Shown piece by piece: positions 1 to 12,300 of a stretch of 64,000 nt of DNA; within the stretch, counting starts at the first letter, position 1; every line of letters starts with the position of its first letter. The translations under genes and the position numbers were made by a program. The stretch is from Undaria pinnatifida (Eukaryota > Sar > Phaeophyceae > Laminariales > Alariaceae): assembly GCA_012845835.1 (NCBI GenBank), contig JABAKD010000002.1, positions 23,292,518 through 23,356,517 on the forward strand, in the 5' to 3' direction. Under the pieces are notes generated by a model. It was given only the letters and a program-made list of their open reading frames with translations, ran no database searches and was not told the DNA's origin.

Positions 1-184
1 TTGCACACCTTGTTTTCTTTCGCTTTGTCAGACGTCCGCAGATTTTTGTTTTTGTTTTTGTTTATTTCGTATTTCTCTCTTCCAATGTATTTCTGTTGCT
101 GACGTATGTATGTTGTGCCTGTCGTACCCAGTACTAGGGCATGACATTGCGTTGTCGAATGCATTACGATGCATTATCTCTGTG

Positions 185-310
185 TCGTGGCTTGTGACCA
201 CAGAGCTGATCTTTCTAGGGTGAAGAATCAGTACGGACACTGGGTGTGCTGGATGTCGACGAGTAGAAGAACGGTTTAATGTGAAGAACACACACACACA
301 CACACACAGA
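185..310. repeat. Dispersed repeat, inverted relative to 1800-1965
   Basis: The stretch from TGTGACCACA through GAATCAGTACGGACACTGGG to an ACACAC run is repeated in reverse orientation at 1800-1965. Partial copies lie near 39600-39700 and 57465-57530. A microsatellite closes this copy. Confidence 0.6.
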
Positions 311-339
311 GGGGCAGCCAGTCTCGCTGCTGGTGGTCT

Positions 340-700
340 TAGTAGTGTTTACTGACTCCCGATTTCACTTTATGTTTCTGGTGGAGGCATGAATTGCGTC
401 AGCTGTAATTTTTTTTCTTTTTTGTTTTTTTCATCCTCCGGTGGATGGGGAAAAATACAGCTTTAGCTCACCACACTTCCACGTATTTTCATACGCGTCG
501 TGTGTCGATTCAACTCAGTTGCTTTCGCAGCCCAACGCTAGCTGGCGCACCCTTCGGGTGATATATGCGTGTACCACCTTGGCTTGTTTGTGTTATTCCC
601 TGGGGTATTCCTCAGCTCAGAGTGACTGGAGCCTGTCCTGTGACCACGGACTTGATTATGCGAGTTAATGTGAGAACAACAACAGCAACAACCCTCGAAT
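340..700 (+). repeat. Dispersed repeat (GGTGGATGGGG ... CCTGTGACCACGGACTTG)
   Basis: Two neighbouring blocks are shared with other places. The block with CTCACCACACTTCCACGTAT recurs at 7080-7215, 44935-45010 and, reversed, 57070-57210. The block with TGACCACGGACTTGATTATG recurs at 6637-6690, 21130-21310 and 51225-51330. No coding content was recognised. Confidence 0.65.
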
Positions 701-1319
701 GCTACGATTAGAGCTGGTTTTGTGCGAACCGGGGGTCGGTCGGACTTTTTATCCCAGACAAAATATTTCAGACGTCTCGTCATGTCGTGATGAGTAGACA
801 GTTGATAAGACAGTTGATGATATTATACTTGTATGATGGGCACAATTCGACATTCGTGCGACCTGATGACGGAAGAAATAGCTGCTGGAATATTCCCTGG
901 AATATTCCTATAAATAGCTAAATCTTCCCGCATTTAAATGAACGCGCGTGCCGTTATGGCCGTAATGGGGAGGGGGGGAAGGAACATCCTGCTTAGGCAA
1001 CCCGGATCTGAGTTACCTCTAGCGGAGAAGGAGAAAGGAAAAGTTCGAAGATATTATTAGAAGGGATGAGCGAGTTGTGTTACCCTGTTGTCATATACCA
1101 GGTTCAAAGCAAACGAACGCCCGGAGGCTGCTTGCTTCCTATGATGGGTGTTCTGAAGTGCAACGTCGTGCTGTAAAATGTACCTGATACGACATATATC
1201 CTCTTGCTCTCCCTTACTCAAACGCCCCACCAAATATCGAAATCCGCCACATTAATAAACACTTCACGCACAGGATATCACCTCATTATCTTTCGAGAGC
1301 CATCCATGCCGCTGTGTTC

Positions 1320-1355
1320 CCCCCCCCCAACCCCCCCCCCCCCCCCCCCCCCCCC
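1320..1355 (+). repeat. Poly(C) tract
   Basis: Almost uninterrupted C run; a second lies at 1437-1460. Such runs are frequent across the window on both strands. Confidence 0.8.
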
Positions 1356-1499
1356 GCCCCCAATAATATACTGGTGCCAAAACCGTCAGATTTATCCCCT
1401 CGAAAGGATTTATAGCTTACATGCACAAATTGCCCCTCCCCCCCCCCCCCCCCCCCCCCCTCCAAACCCGCTCGCTTTATATCAAAACCAGGCCCCCTT

Positions 1500-1770
1500 T
1501 CCCTTCACAGCTGTCAGATTTTGTCCCCCTCAGAAACGGGTTTTATAGTTTCCGCGCACAGACTGTCTAAAATCATCCTGTTGACCCTGATAGCTACACT
1601 GTAGTTGTAAGGGGAGTCGCCGACCTATATCCTTAATGAGGACACACAACTCGTAATGCGCGCGATCGGAGTATCACACACAGCTTGCAAAGATGAGTTT
1701 CGACGAAATCTTCGATCTCACAGCTGGAGTGTATTTTAATTTTTATAATATGTTCGTGCAGCATGGTGGC
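1500..1770 (+). repeat. Dispersed repeat with inverted copies at 3285-3600 and 3905-4060
   Basis: Contains GGGGAGTCGCCGACCTATAT, GCGCGATCGGAGTATCACAC and CACAGCTGGAGTGTATTTT. Copies: 3070-3240 (same strand), 3285-3600 and 3905-4060 (opposite), 54205-54310 (same strand, partial). The facing copies at 3070-3240 and 3285-3480 make a natural hairpin around an AT-rich centre. Confidence 0.7.
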
Positions 1771-1799
1771 AGGTATACTACTGCTGCTGCTGCTGCTGT

Positions 1800-1965
1800 G
1801 GTGCTGCTGTGTGTGTGTTGACTTCACGTTATACCGTTCTTTCTACCCGACGACACCAGTACACCCAGCGTCCGCGCTGATTCTCTATCCTAAAGAAATA
1901 CAAATGATGTGGTCACAGACGGCTGTAAAACAGAGTAAACTGATTGATTTCGTTGGGTAGAAGAA
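1800..1965. repeat. Inverted partner of the 185-310 repeat
   Basis: Reverse-complement match to 185-310, preceded by a CTG run at 1778-1808. The two copies could be the arms of one larger inverted-repeat element of about 1.8 kb. Confidence 0.55.
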
Positions 1966-3069
1966 AGGTTTGACTGACACACACATATACACGAGTGTTT
2001 TGTGTTCTTCGCATTAATCTGATATTTCCACCCATATACATCGAGCACAACCAGTGTGCGTTGTTATGGAGTGCTCTCCGTAGATGGGCAGCAGTCTATA
2101 GATTCGACATGCAACCATGTCACCATGGTCGGGGTGAAACCAAGTAATACTGAGGGCACCTTACAGCTTTTTCGACATGGTGGACGTACTCTTTAAAGTA
2201 TTATTATATGTACCCTAAACCTAACCTAATGCAGGCCAGCCAGCACACACACCAGACTATTTGCAACGAAAAGAAGAGAAGAAAAGGAAAAGATGAAAAG
2301 ATAGACTAGACTACTAGCCTGGGTAATAGTAAGAGAAGAACCAAAAAATGTACCATGTATGTTGTTGTGTTTTTTCGACCATCCATGCTAACTAACCCTA
2401 AGCCTAAGCCTTGGAGCGTAACCCACACGAAATTCCGGTCGAAGTGCCCTCCTAATGACGTCACTGGGGTAACATGGTCAAAAATGCCCTACGCACAACC
2501 CTCACCTGTGGGCATCACTGGGGGTATAGTATAATGGTGAGAAATGTCAAACAATGATGTGTATCACTCCCCCATACGCGCACCACGAGTGACACCGGTG
2601 CATATCATATACTTCAGTATATACGCCTGGGTGGCATGTGTTCTCGGGGATTACGAACTTTTCTTCCCCAGATCCTAGCACAAACCTCGCTTAGTGGCCT
2701 TTACAATGGCGACGCCGGCCAGGTAATCGACCCCCCCCCGTGTGCCGGAGGCCAGAGAACACGTATCGAAGAAATAACGCGAAGACATTAGCCCTGTGTG
2801 CAGACTACGCACCAAACGTCTCACAGGGCACGATTTTTCGGAGATCTCGTCGTAGATCTCGACGTCGAGGCCTCGCGCGCGCTACGGCGCCGAGCGGGCG
2901 GATAAGCTGAGCCGGTGGTTGCAGGCGGGGCGGGGGCACGCCTCAGCGAAGAAACCGCGCGGAAAGGCGGTCAGAGGCGGGAGATATCCGCAGACGTAAG
3001 GATGTGCATATGTGATAAGCGAACTAAGATATATAGATTTATATGTACAAGCTACACTAGGTACTTCCA

Positions 3070-3480
3070 AGGGGCGTCGCCGACCTACATCCTTAGTCTA
3101 ATAATGAGGACACATTCACTAAGTACGCGCGATCGGAGTATCACACACAGCGTGCAAAGATGAGTTTCGACGAAATCTTCCAAGATCTCACAGCTGAAGT
3201 GTATTTTTATTTTCATGATGTTTTATAATGTATGTTCGTTCGTAGATATGATATTTAGGAAATGTTGCGCTATCATATAATAAAAAAAATGAAAATACAC
3301 TCCAGCTGTGAGATCGAAGATTGTAACTCATCTTTGCAAGCAGCTTAGCTGCTGTGTCTGGTGTGTGATACTCCGACCGCGCGTATTTGTGTGTGATACT
3401 ACTCCTATCGCACGTATTACTGGGTGTGTGTCCTCATCATTGAGGATATAGCTCGGCGACTCCCCTTGGAACTCTAGTGT
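3070..3480. repeat. Head-to-head pair of the 1500-1770 repeat (hairpin)
   Basis: Left arm 3070-3210 and right arm 3285-3480 are imperfect reverse complements: each has the CACAGCTG(A/G)AGTGTATTTT end towards the centre and the GGGGAGTCG/TCGCCGAC end outside. This looks like a foldback MITE. Confidence 0.6.
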
Positions 3481-4290
3481 AGAAGTTTGTACCAGGGTCA
3501 ACAGGGTGATGTTAGTCAGACTGCGCGCGGAAACTTCAAAACCCTTTTTATTTTAGGGGGACAAAATCTGACAGCTGTGGAAGGAAATGCATCCTCAGTT
3601 TATTAAGTGTATGCTGTAAGTCGTACAACCAGCGAGGAGAGGGCGGAGTGTTCGAAGGGTTGGGGGGGAGATTCGGGGAAGGAGCGGGCGGGGGGGGGGG
3701 GGGGAGGGGATTTCCAACAGCTTTATTATGTCGCATAGATGTACGGACTTGCTATACACGTGGTGCTAGGTCTAGGCGATGGTTCGGGTGGTGGAGAAGG
3801 AGGGGGCGTTCGGGGAGGGGGGGAGGGGGGGGGGATGAATTGGAGCTACGGCATGGATGGCTAGAAACATCTAGTCTAGTGTGATATCAACTGCTTATAT
3901 TATACAGTAAAAATTGAAACACACTCCAGCTGTGAGATCGAATATTTTGTCGAAAGTCATCTTTTCAAGCTGTGTGTGATAACCCGATCGCGCGTATTAC
4001 GGGTTGTGTGTCCTCATTAAGGATATAGGTCGGTGACTCCCCTCGCAACTACTATCATATATACCAGGTATACGAACGTTAACAAAAGAAGAATAAGCGG
4101 GGTAATTGCACCCCGCACGCTGCCTCTTTTCGCGTTGATTTTCGTTTTGTAGCTAATTTTAGAGTACGGGAAAAAAAACAATTAATTCAGGCCCTTTACT
4201 TCCACTGCGAAAAAGACCCGACACTATTTCCAAGTGGACTTGTCCCAACAGCGCGGTGCAGTTCTACTGACTGCTGTGATTGGGTCGTAC

Positions 4291-5045
4291 GAAAAGGAGC
4301 CATCTCATGGTCCATACCGTACCGTCGTTGTATTCCGGCAAACTGGTGACATGGTGGTGGGCTCATGATGCAGTAGGCCGCAGAGCGAGATGAGCCGAAC
4401 CAGCCCAGCGGCGCGGTGTTGCTTCGAATCAAGCGCTCCTCTTCTCAGCAGACCTTCTCCTGCCTTTTTTTTTTGTATTATTATTTGCTGCGGTTGGGGC
4501 GGTTGGGAGCGGGACAATAACAATGATACACATTATACGAAAAGGAGCCATATCATGGTCCATACCGTACCGTCGTTGTATTCCGGCAAACTGGTGACAT
4601 GGTGGTGGGCTCATGATGCAGTAGGCCGCAGAGCGAGATGAGCCGAACCAGCCCAGCGGCGCGGTGTTGCTTCGAATCAAGCGCTCCTCTTCTCAGCAGA
4701 CCTTCTCCTGCCTTTTTTTATTGTATCATTATTTGCTGCGGTTGGGGCGGTTGGGAGCGGGACAATAACAATGATACACATTATACGAAAAGGAGCCATC
4801 TCATGGTCCATACCGTACCGTCGTTGTATTCCAGCAAACTGGTGACATGGTGGTGGACATTCATGAGCAAGCATGATGCAGTAGGCCGCAGAGCGAGATG
4901 AGCCGAACCAGCCCAGCGGCGCGGTGTTGCTTCGAAGCAAGCGCTCCTCTTCTCAGCAGACCTTCTCCTGCCTTTTTTTATTGTATCATTATTTGCTGCG
5001 GTTGGGGCGGTTGGGAGCGGGACAATAACAATGATACAAATTATA
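4291..5045 (+). repeat. Three-copy tandem repeat, unit about 248 bp
   Basis: Units begin at 4291, 4539 and 4787 (each starts GAAAAGGAGCCAT). The first two are 248 bp; the third has a roughly 10 bp insertion near 4860. They are nearly identical, so recent. Each contains a T run followed by GGTTGGGGCGGTTGGGAGCG. Confidence 0.9.
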
Positions 5046-5119
5046 TTACATTTCTAACCACTTTAACCAAGTGATGCCATCAGGGCGCACTTCGGCCGGT
5101 ATTTCGTATGGTTGGGAAT

Positions 5120-5600
5120 TGGTTGGGTATTAGTCCGTTTGATCACTTGCAAACGGTTGACCAATACTTGTAGCTTACCCAAACTAAGCCTTACAATACT
5201 CTCCCTGAAACGGCGGGATACCAGGTCGGCCGGATGTTAAGATCATTGGTTAACCAGTTGCAAATGGTCAAACGGACTAATACCCCACTAATTCCTTAAC
5301 ATAAATGGCGTCGTCGACAGACCATGGGTTTTTGGGTCGTGGGTTCGATCCCCACCATCCACAATAATAAACTTTTCAGACTTTCCCCATGTCGAACTTG
5401 AAAAACACTCTCCCTGGTATCCCCAGGAAATGAAACGGCTTGGATATTGACAGAGGTCCGCCGTATATCCGGCCGACCTGCTATCCCGCCGTTTCAGGGG
5501 GGGAGAGTGTTATAAGGCTTAGTTTGGGTAAGCTATTGGTTAACCAGTTGCAAGTGGTCAAACGGACTAATACCCCACTAAATCCTTAACATAAATGGGC
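5120..5600. repeat. Inverted-repeat element (TTAGTCCGTTTG... / ...CAAACGGACTAA)
   Basis: The left arm, TTAGTCCGTTTGATCACTTG to GAAACGGCGGGATA, and the right arm, TATCCCGCCGTTTCAGG to CAAACGGACTAATACCCC, are reverse complements. Related single arms sit at 7320-7412 and 37165-37330. A tRNA-like segment (5304-5361) lies inside. Confidence 0.65.
5304..5361 (+). repeat. tRNA-like segment (probable SINE head, not a functional tRNA)
   Basis: GTGGGTTCGATCCCCAC forms a perfect 5-bp T-arm with a B-box (GGTTCGATCC), and TGGCGTCGTCG resembles a D-arm A-box. No matching 5' acceptor strand pairs with the 3' CATCCAC, so it is not an intact tRNA. A reversed copy lies at 7257-7316, and A-box-like remnants at 37369-37387 and 47127. 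Confidence 0.45.
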
Positions 5601-6357
5601 TACGATTTTTTTTTTTTTTTTTTTTTTCTTTTCTGTCCTGCCGAACCTCCTGCTCAGTGCCGGGTCAGGGTTCGGGTAAAACGCCGCTATCTGAGGCGCA
5701 GGGCTGTCGCCTTTTTGTCATTGTTCAAATTCGCCCTGCCGACGCCCTCCTCAGCCCAGAGCCGGGAGACGACCAGTGTACGGGTTTGTGTGTTATCTTT
5801 TATGTTTTGTGTGTTGTATTTGTTCTGCTTTGTTTTTTTTTTTGTCGTCTAAACACTTCCTTCCCTAGCGGGGCTGTAAGTGTTGACACCTTCCATCCCG
5901 GGTATTCGTCGTTTCCTCGTCTAACCCCCCGCCTTGCCGATGGCCCGCGGGAGGTTTTTCGCATGACTTCTCCCTTGTGTTAGCGCCTGTGTCCCCCTCC
6001 ATATCGACGAGGGTTCGCCTCGCCATAGTACCTTTTCTGTGGTTGGTTTACCGTAGAGCCTTTCCTGCCCCCCCCGCCACACCGGCGGCAGGCGGCAGGT
6101 TCTAGAGCCTTTTCTGCCCCCCCCGCCTCACCGGCGGCATGCGGCAGGTTTTTGATGGGTGACTATTGCCTTGCTGTAGGGTCTGCTTTTCTTTCTACTG
6201 CTTTTCTTCGCGGGTTCCTGGCTCCATAGCCAGACGGTTAGAGGTGTGGGAGTGGGTTTTGAGGAGCCGCATCTTCGACTCATGGTCTAGTTCGTAGAAC
6301 CGGAGTTTCCCCGAATCTCCCATATTTCTGCATATGCGACTCATCAGGGTGGGTTAG

Positions 6358-6624
6358 TGTTAAGATACGGCCTCGAAAGGCCTGTAGGTATCCGAATTTG
6401 AGATGATTTGGATGGATTTCGTATGATAAGGTTGGCGGTTTATATTCGGGGAAGTTAGGAATTAGATCGGAGGCACGCGCCTCCGATCTCAGAAGCTATC
6501 CCGGGCTCTGGTGGAAACGAATAAAGCTACATCTCTACGAAGGAACGAAAGTGAGTACTCCGAGGACCTACCCAATTGGCAGACCTGCAGGGGGCACTCT
6601 GTGTCCCCCACCTTTTAATTTCAC
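6358..6624 (+). mobile_element. Solo-LTR-like sequence, 267 bp
   Basis: Begins TGTTAAG and ends TTTCACA (TG...CA). It holds a TTTATATTC TATA-like site, a perfect 10-bp hairpin (6465-6488, GATCGGAGGC arm) and AATAAA at about 6521. A reversed copy of the same length lies at 37389-37657. No internal region or clear target duplication was seen. Confidence 0.5.
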
Positions 6625-6816
6625 ACGGATATATGTGACCACGGACTTGATTATTCGAGTTAATGTGAGAACAACAACGGGCGGACCTGTCTATAATCAC
6701 CACGCGTATAACTGCACGTACGTGCAACGTTTTTAGAATTGCACGTAAACTAACTACAGCCCCTGCCGACCTCGAGAGCAGACCGAGAGCCCCCCAAAGG
6801 GTTGGGTTGGGGTTAG

Positions 6817-6855
6817 GGATAAGGTTAGGGTTAGGGTTAGGGTTAGGGTTAGGGT
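6817..6855 (+). repeat. Interstitial telomere-like TTAGGG repeats
   Basis: About five consecutive TTAGGG units after degenerate ones; a shorter degenerate run is at 8308-8335. TTAGGG is the telomere repeat of stramenopiles and animals. The setting is internal, so this is a telomeric insertion or relic. Confidence 0.75.
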
Positions 6856-7079
6856 CGTGTCTGGGGCCGGGTTGGTCTGGGCAGCGTAACCGTCGTTTTG
6901 TGCGGACCTGCACATAGGAAGCCGCCATACATAAATCGCTATTGAATTTACGTGCAAATCTGAAAAACCTTGCACGTACGTGCAATTTCACGGGAGCCCG
7001 TCAATATATGCAAGCGGTTTCATTTCCTGGGTATACAGCAGTACAGGGAAGATAATTTTTCAATTTTTTTTTTTCTTCT

Positions 7080-7216
7080 TTTATCCTCCGGCGGATGGGG
7101 AAAGTAAAGCTTAAGCTCACCACACTTCCACATATTTTCACACGCGTCGTGTGTCGATTTAACTTGGTTGTTTTCGCAACCCAGCGCTAGCTGGCGCATC
7201 CTTCGGATCCCGCTTA
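7080..7216 (+). repeat. Copy of the 430-560 dispersed repeat
   Basis: TCCTCCGGCGGATGGGGAAA to GCTAGCTGGCGCATCCTTCG closely follows 430-560. The tRNA-like segment (reverse) and the TTAGTCCGTTTG arm follow immediately, as in the 5.1-5.6 kb element. Confidence 0.65.
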
Positions 7217-8940
7217 TAGCGAGTTCGACTTGGGGAAAGTCTGAATATGTTTTTATTTTGTGGATGGTGGGATTTGAACCTACGACCCAAAAAACCCATG
7301 TCCTGCCGACGACGCCATTTCTTAAGGATTTATTGGGGTATTAGTCCGTTTGACCACTTGCAAACGGTTATCCAATAGCTTACCCAAACTAAGCCTTATA
7401 CCATTAAGGTTAGGGTTGGTTAGCATTGTTGAAAAACACAATAATGTAAGACACCCGGAAATAAACAACGTTTCTTCTCTTTGTTTTCGCCGAAATGGAC
7501 CCGCGTCCAAGAGGCTGGCGGCCCGCCTTTTCCTCCCAACGGTATGCCAGGTACAGCACAGAGCGGTAGTGGCGGCCCGCATTTAGGAAATACCGGGTAC
7601 ACTGGTTAGGAAAGAAGTGCTCTTTTTTTCTCGTATAAAACAAAAAATTGGGTGTAGAAAAGACAGCTCAAGCAGGGGAACAGAACACGAAACTGCAGTA
7701 GTACTAAAAACGCGCTACCGTCCGTACCGCGCAGCTTGTATATAGCTTTCTTTTCATTGGTGTGAACTGCTCAAAAAGCGGGAGAACTCACAGCGCGGAT
7801 GAGCTGACTGGCTGGTGAAATGATTGACCGCGTTTGTGGTAGTTTTGTTTTAAAAAAAACATTTTAGAGAAACGGTTCACACACTCCAAAAAATGGTGGT
7901 ATCGAATTGTTCCATCGAACTCATGGTACACCAGCCGATACTACAGCACAGCACCTCGTACCTTGTTATACAGTACGCGGTATTTTATATAAATTGAATA
8001 ACGTCAGCTGTGAGTACGACCGATTGAATGGGTTGAAACTCAACTTTGCAAGCTGCGTGGTACGTACGTCCATGGTATTTAATAGAAATTGAAAAATGGT
8101 ACGTGGTATGTAAAAAAGTTGCCGGTGGTGTCGGCCCCCTACACAAGAAACCAGGAAAACTCAGCAAACATATGTATGTACGTATCGGTAACAATCCAGC
8201 CGCGCGGATCTTCGAGGGTAGTTTTCACGCTCTCTCACAGGCCGAGGACTGCCGTGTGGTGTTCCGCAGATCGGAATTTAGAATATAAGCCGCGTTTCTG
8301 GCCCGTTTTGGGTTAGGGTTATGGTTAGGTTTAGAGTCAGGGTGGTGGTTGCGGTGGGTCTACGCCCGTGCCGTGATTCCACCAGGACGTGCAAGCTTTG
8401 CCCAGGTTTCAGATTTCTTTGCTCGAGAAAGGGTCTATTCCACACTATCTCTATTAATAGTTTGCTCGCTCCCCGAGTTTCTTGTTTTCCGGAAAATTCC
8501 GTACAATCGCGCTCCCGAGTGTCTTGTTTTCCGGAAATCTCCGTCTGAGTTGTCTTGTGGCGCTCGTTGTGTGCGTCCATTGGTAGGTAGCCGGACCGAG
8601 GTATAGGTTCACAGAAGGGCGTTCGTGATGCACAGGCAGAGAAAGGGAAATGTGCACGGGGGAGGGGTGCGAGAGAAGGCGCCACAAATCATAGAATGTT
8701 CCACAGAAACATCCCTATTGTATTTGTGGAACCCCCCGTGAAAACGGTTACATGTATATTTCTCGACACTTGAGTATGAGAGCATCCTCAACATGACTCT
8801 TTCATATTTGGGGGGCGGTAGTGTATCTCAAAGACCCCTTTTATTTAGAAAAAATGTACACATACATAGAGGCCGGTATGCCGATGTCAGGGGGCGCCTA
8901 CTCGTAGCGAACCCTGTAGACATAGCAAATCGTCCAATTG

Positions 8941-9200
8941 CCACCACCACCACGACCCATCCACCCACCCAGTCATCCACGACAAACACCACAACCACCA
9001 CAACCACTACCCGCCCCCACCCCCCCTCTTCACCAAAAACACCACCAACACCAACACCACCAACACCAATACCAACACCAATACCAACACCAATACCAAC
9101 GCCAACACCACCAACACCAACACTACCACCCGCCCCCAACCAACCACCCCCCCCCCCTTCTCTTCCTTCTCCACCACAACAACCACCACCACTAACAACC
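8941..9200 (+). repeat. CCA/ACCAAC-rich low-complexity tract
   Basis: A stretch of about 250 bases with almost no G on this strand, built of CCAACACCA-like units, ending 30 bases before the first annexin acceptor. It is open in several frames but is intron. Confidence 0.8.
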
Positions 9201-9231
9201 ACATCACCCACTATTACCCATGCTCTGTTAG

Positions 9232-9372
9232 GATTTCGTCGCGACGAGAGATGTTGACATCGTGCGTCAGTCGACCAAGGGCATCGGGACCAACGAAGGG
9301 AATCTAATCAACACTTTGTGCAACCGCACCAAGAGCCAGCTCGATGCCGTCGACCTGAAGTACCACGCGAAG
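9232..9372 (+). CDS. Annexin exon 1 (of those found): repeat 1, first half
   Basis: Phase 0 at both ends; acceptor TTAG, donor GTAAGC. It encodes 47 residues including the Ca2+ loop KGIGTNEG. The acceptor's TAG is in frame, so this cannot be the start exon. The preceding intron is the CCA/ACC-rich stretch up to 9230. Confidence 0.92.
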
Positions 9373-12300
9373 GTAAGCCGCTCCCCACGCCATTGCGCCG
9401 TTACATCACCGTAACGTAACACCGTGGCAAGGGAAAGGACCAGACCGAGTGCGCTTGAGTTGTTGCACTTACGCGCGGGGGTGAGGGGGGGTGCTCGTTT
9501 CATTCATAGCCGTAGTGGTAGGACCATAGACCCTTACATCCCTCCAGAGCCGGGACAGAGCTGAAAGGACGGGGTTGGGGGTGGGGGAGGGCGGGAGTTT
9601 CTAGCTTTTTAGTAGTGCGGGGGGGGGGGGGGGGGGGCTAAGGAGTGACGGGCGTACTCATGTCATGCGTAGCCGTAGTCTGAAGACCAGCGGAGGGGGG
9701 GGGGCGGGGTTGGGGGGGGAAGGGGGAAGGGGGGGGGGCTTAGGACCGCCCACGCACTGCCTACGTAGCCTGGGCCGGGTTTTTTTCGTATGTTTGCTTG
9801 TTTTTTTTTTCCACGTACGGTACGAGAAACCTGCTGAATACGTAGACAATGCCTTGTTTTGTTTTACGTACACTGCTGTTGAAGGTGGTGACTGCCAGTA
9901 TACTTTGTATGCGAGAAACATATGACAGCATCACATCAGCGGCCTGCATATGTATATGCATGCTACTGAGGGTTTACGTCCGGGTTTGCCTGATATAACA
10001 AAATTCCACAGTTTCAGTATGAGATCAGCCTGCTGAATATGTATTGTGTTAAGACTACCGGGTACTTCGTGTAGTTTGTATGTAAGTGTAACATCACATC
10101 AGCCACCGACGCAAATTCCAACAAAACTGAGGATTTGCTTCCGGTTTCGCCCACAATAGCAAAATGACATATTGATTGCAGTACGAGAGCAGCCTGGTGA
10201 ACATTTAAGACTTACCAGGCACTTTTTTCTTTTTTTTATGCACCCTTTCGGTACGAGATCAGCCTGCTCAATATATATACACTACCTGGTACTTCGTATT
10301 GGTGTACCTTCAGTTTTTTTCAGTCGCCGAGGTAAATTCAACTCACTCGGGGTTTACTTTGCGGGTTCGCTCGCATTAATAAGTTTCCACCTCCCGCCAC
10401 CGTAAAATCGACTGAGGGTTTACTTCCGGGTTTGCCCACAATAATACAATAACGTGATGATTTCAGTACGAGAGCAGCCTGCTGAAGGTGGTGTCGAGCG
10501 ACGTGAGCGGCAACTTCGGCAAGATGATCAGGTACTCCCTGCTGGACACGGACGCCTACGGAGCGGAGGTGTTCACCATCGCCACCAAGGGTAAGAACAA
10601 AAAAAAAGCTACCTGTAGCTACCAGTGTGCGGAGAAACGGATCTACCGTTCCTGCTCGCACGGCGGTATCATAACCCGAAAAGCGCCGGTTGCTGGTTGG
10701 CTGGATAAATCGGGAAGAAGAAAAGCTACTCGCGAAACTTGCGCAGTGCCCTTCATTCAGTGCCTAGTCTGCCTTGCAGAACCCTTAATGTAGGTTATTT
10801 TGATTTCGCAGTCCGGCCGCGCTACCTCGTGGCCCATCGCACCGCTCCCGGTCTCGTGGTTGTGTTTTTATCGCCACGCCGTTCACGCCCCCCCCCCCCC
10901 ACCTCGCCTTTTTCGCCACCAAGGGTAAGAAGGACGCCCCGCTCTGCAGTAAGTATAGGTCGGTTGACCTTAGATTTTTGGCCCATAGAAGGCGTTTTAG
11001 ACTTAACGCCTTCACTAATGGAAACCCTTTTTGGGGACAAAATTACTTGAAGTTGGTATAGGGAGGGATTTTGGGGCTCCAAAGGGGTTAATGTGGTACC
11101 ACTCTGGACGGAAACATGGGGGCCACCATCGGGGTATTACAGTTCTGGAAGTGGCCAAAGCAGAAAATAAACCGAACCGAGTCATTCGACGCTGTCACCC
11201 GTACATACGCAAGAAAATACGCGCAGGTGCCGAAGTTCTCCCTTTCAAGTGGTTTGTGGCATGTAGGGTGCAGCTAACCCTCCATGCGACTCACCGAACA
11301 CCTCACGGCGTTTTTGCGCTTGGCGTTTGGTGCAAGCAAAGTTTGGCTGGTCGGTGAAAACCCGACGTGCTCCGTCCCGGCATAGTAGGGATGCGAGGGT
11401 CTATGGACGTACGATTACGGCCGTGCATGAAATCGGTACCGCTCCCCCCCCCCCGCCCTCCACCCCCACCTCCTTTTCGTGGTCCTTTCTGTTACAGGGT
11501 TGGGGACCAACGAAGACGTGCTTATCGACCTGGTCAACATGGTTTCGAACGCTCAGATGGCTGCCATCAAACAGAAGTGGGAGGCGAAGGTGAGAGCCGT
11601 TGTTCACAATACGTACCATATCATACAATACAAAGTAGATGGCCAAATGGCCGCAATATTATATGGGAAATTTCGACTCGTCGACTTTAGCCATTTGCCC
11701 AAAACTTCCACAATCAACACGAATATGGTACATATCTTTTCTGCCCCCCCACCCCCCCCCGGCATCCGAAAATAGTACGTAATGTGGCACAAGGCCAAAC
11801 GCTATTATCTTTCATGCTGAACTGCGTTTCTTGTGCCAGGGTTCTACACGGACCGACCGACGGAGGGACCGACCGACCGACCGACCGACCCTAACAACGG
11901 CAGTAGACTTTTTACCGTACCGTGTTGCCAAGCCTGAAAACATGCTACCAGGTACAGCACTATTAGTAGTAGATAAAGTGATTGTAACAAGAAAACATCC
12001 GAAGGCACTAATACCTCTAAAAAGTCGTGGTATGACCGGTACGTTGTCTGGTACCTGGTATGTTTTGTGTGCCACGACTTGTAACTCGACTTGACTGACC
12101 GACCCTGACGACCAATCAACCGATCCTAACGACCGACCGACCACCCTCACCGGCCGACCGACCGACCGACCGACCACCCATGACGACCGACCGACCGACC
12201 GACCACCCATGACGACCGACGGGACCGCAGAACAACAAGTCCATGCTCGACTGCCTCCACTCGGAGCTGAGCGGCAACGCGCGCAAGCTCATGATCATGC

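Larger units (their letters stand above)
1..9231. other. Repeat-rich region 5' of the annexin core; missing first exon(s)
   Basis: No exon could be supported here. The region is a mosaic of dispersed repeats (listed separately), a three-copy tandem array, poly(C) and CA runs, and a telomere-like tract. The annexin promoter, 5' UTR and first coding exon must lie in it or further left. Open frames here overlap repeats and show no domain. Confidence 0.6.

Noticed and set aside
5304..5361. Functional tRNA gene
   Set aside because: The T-arm is good but the acceptor 5' strand and anticodon arm do not form; it recurs as part of a dispersed repeat.
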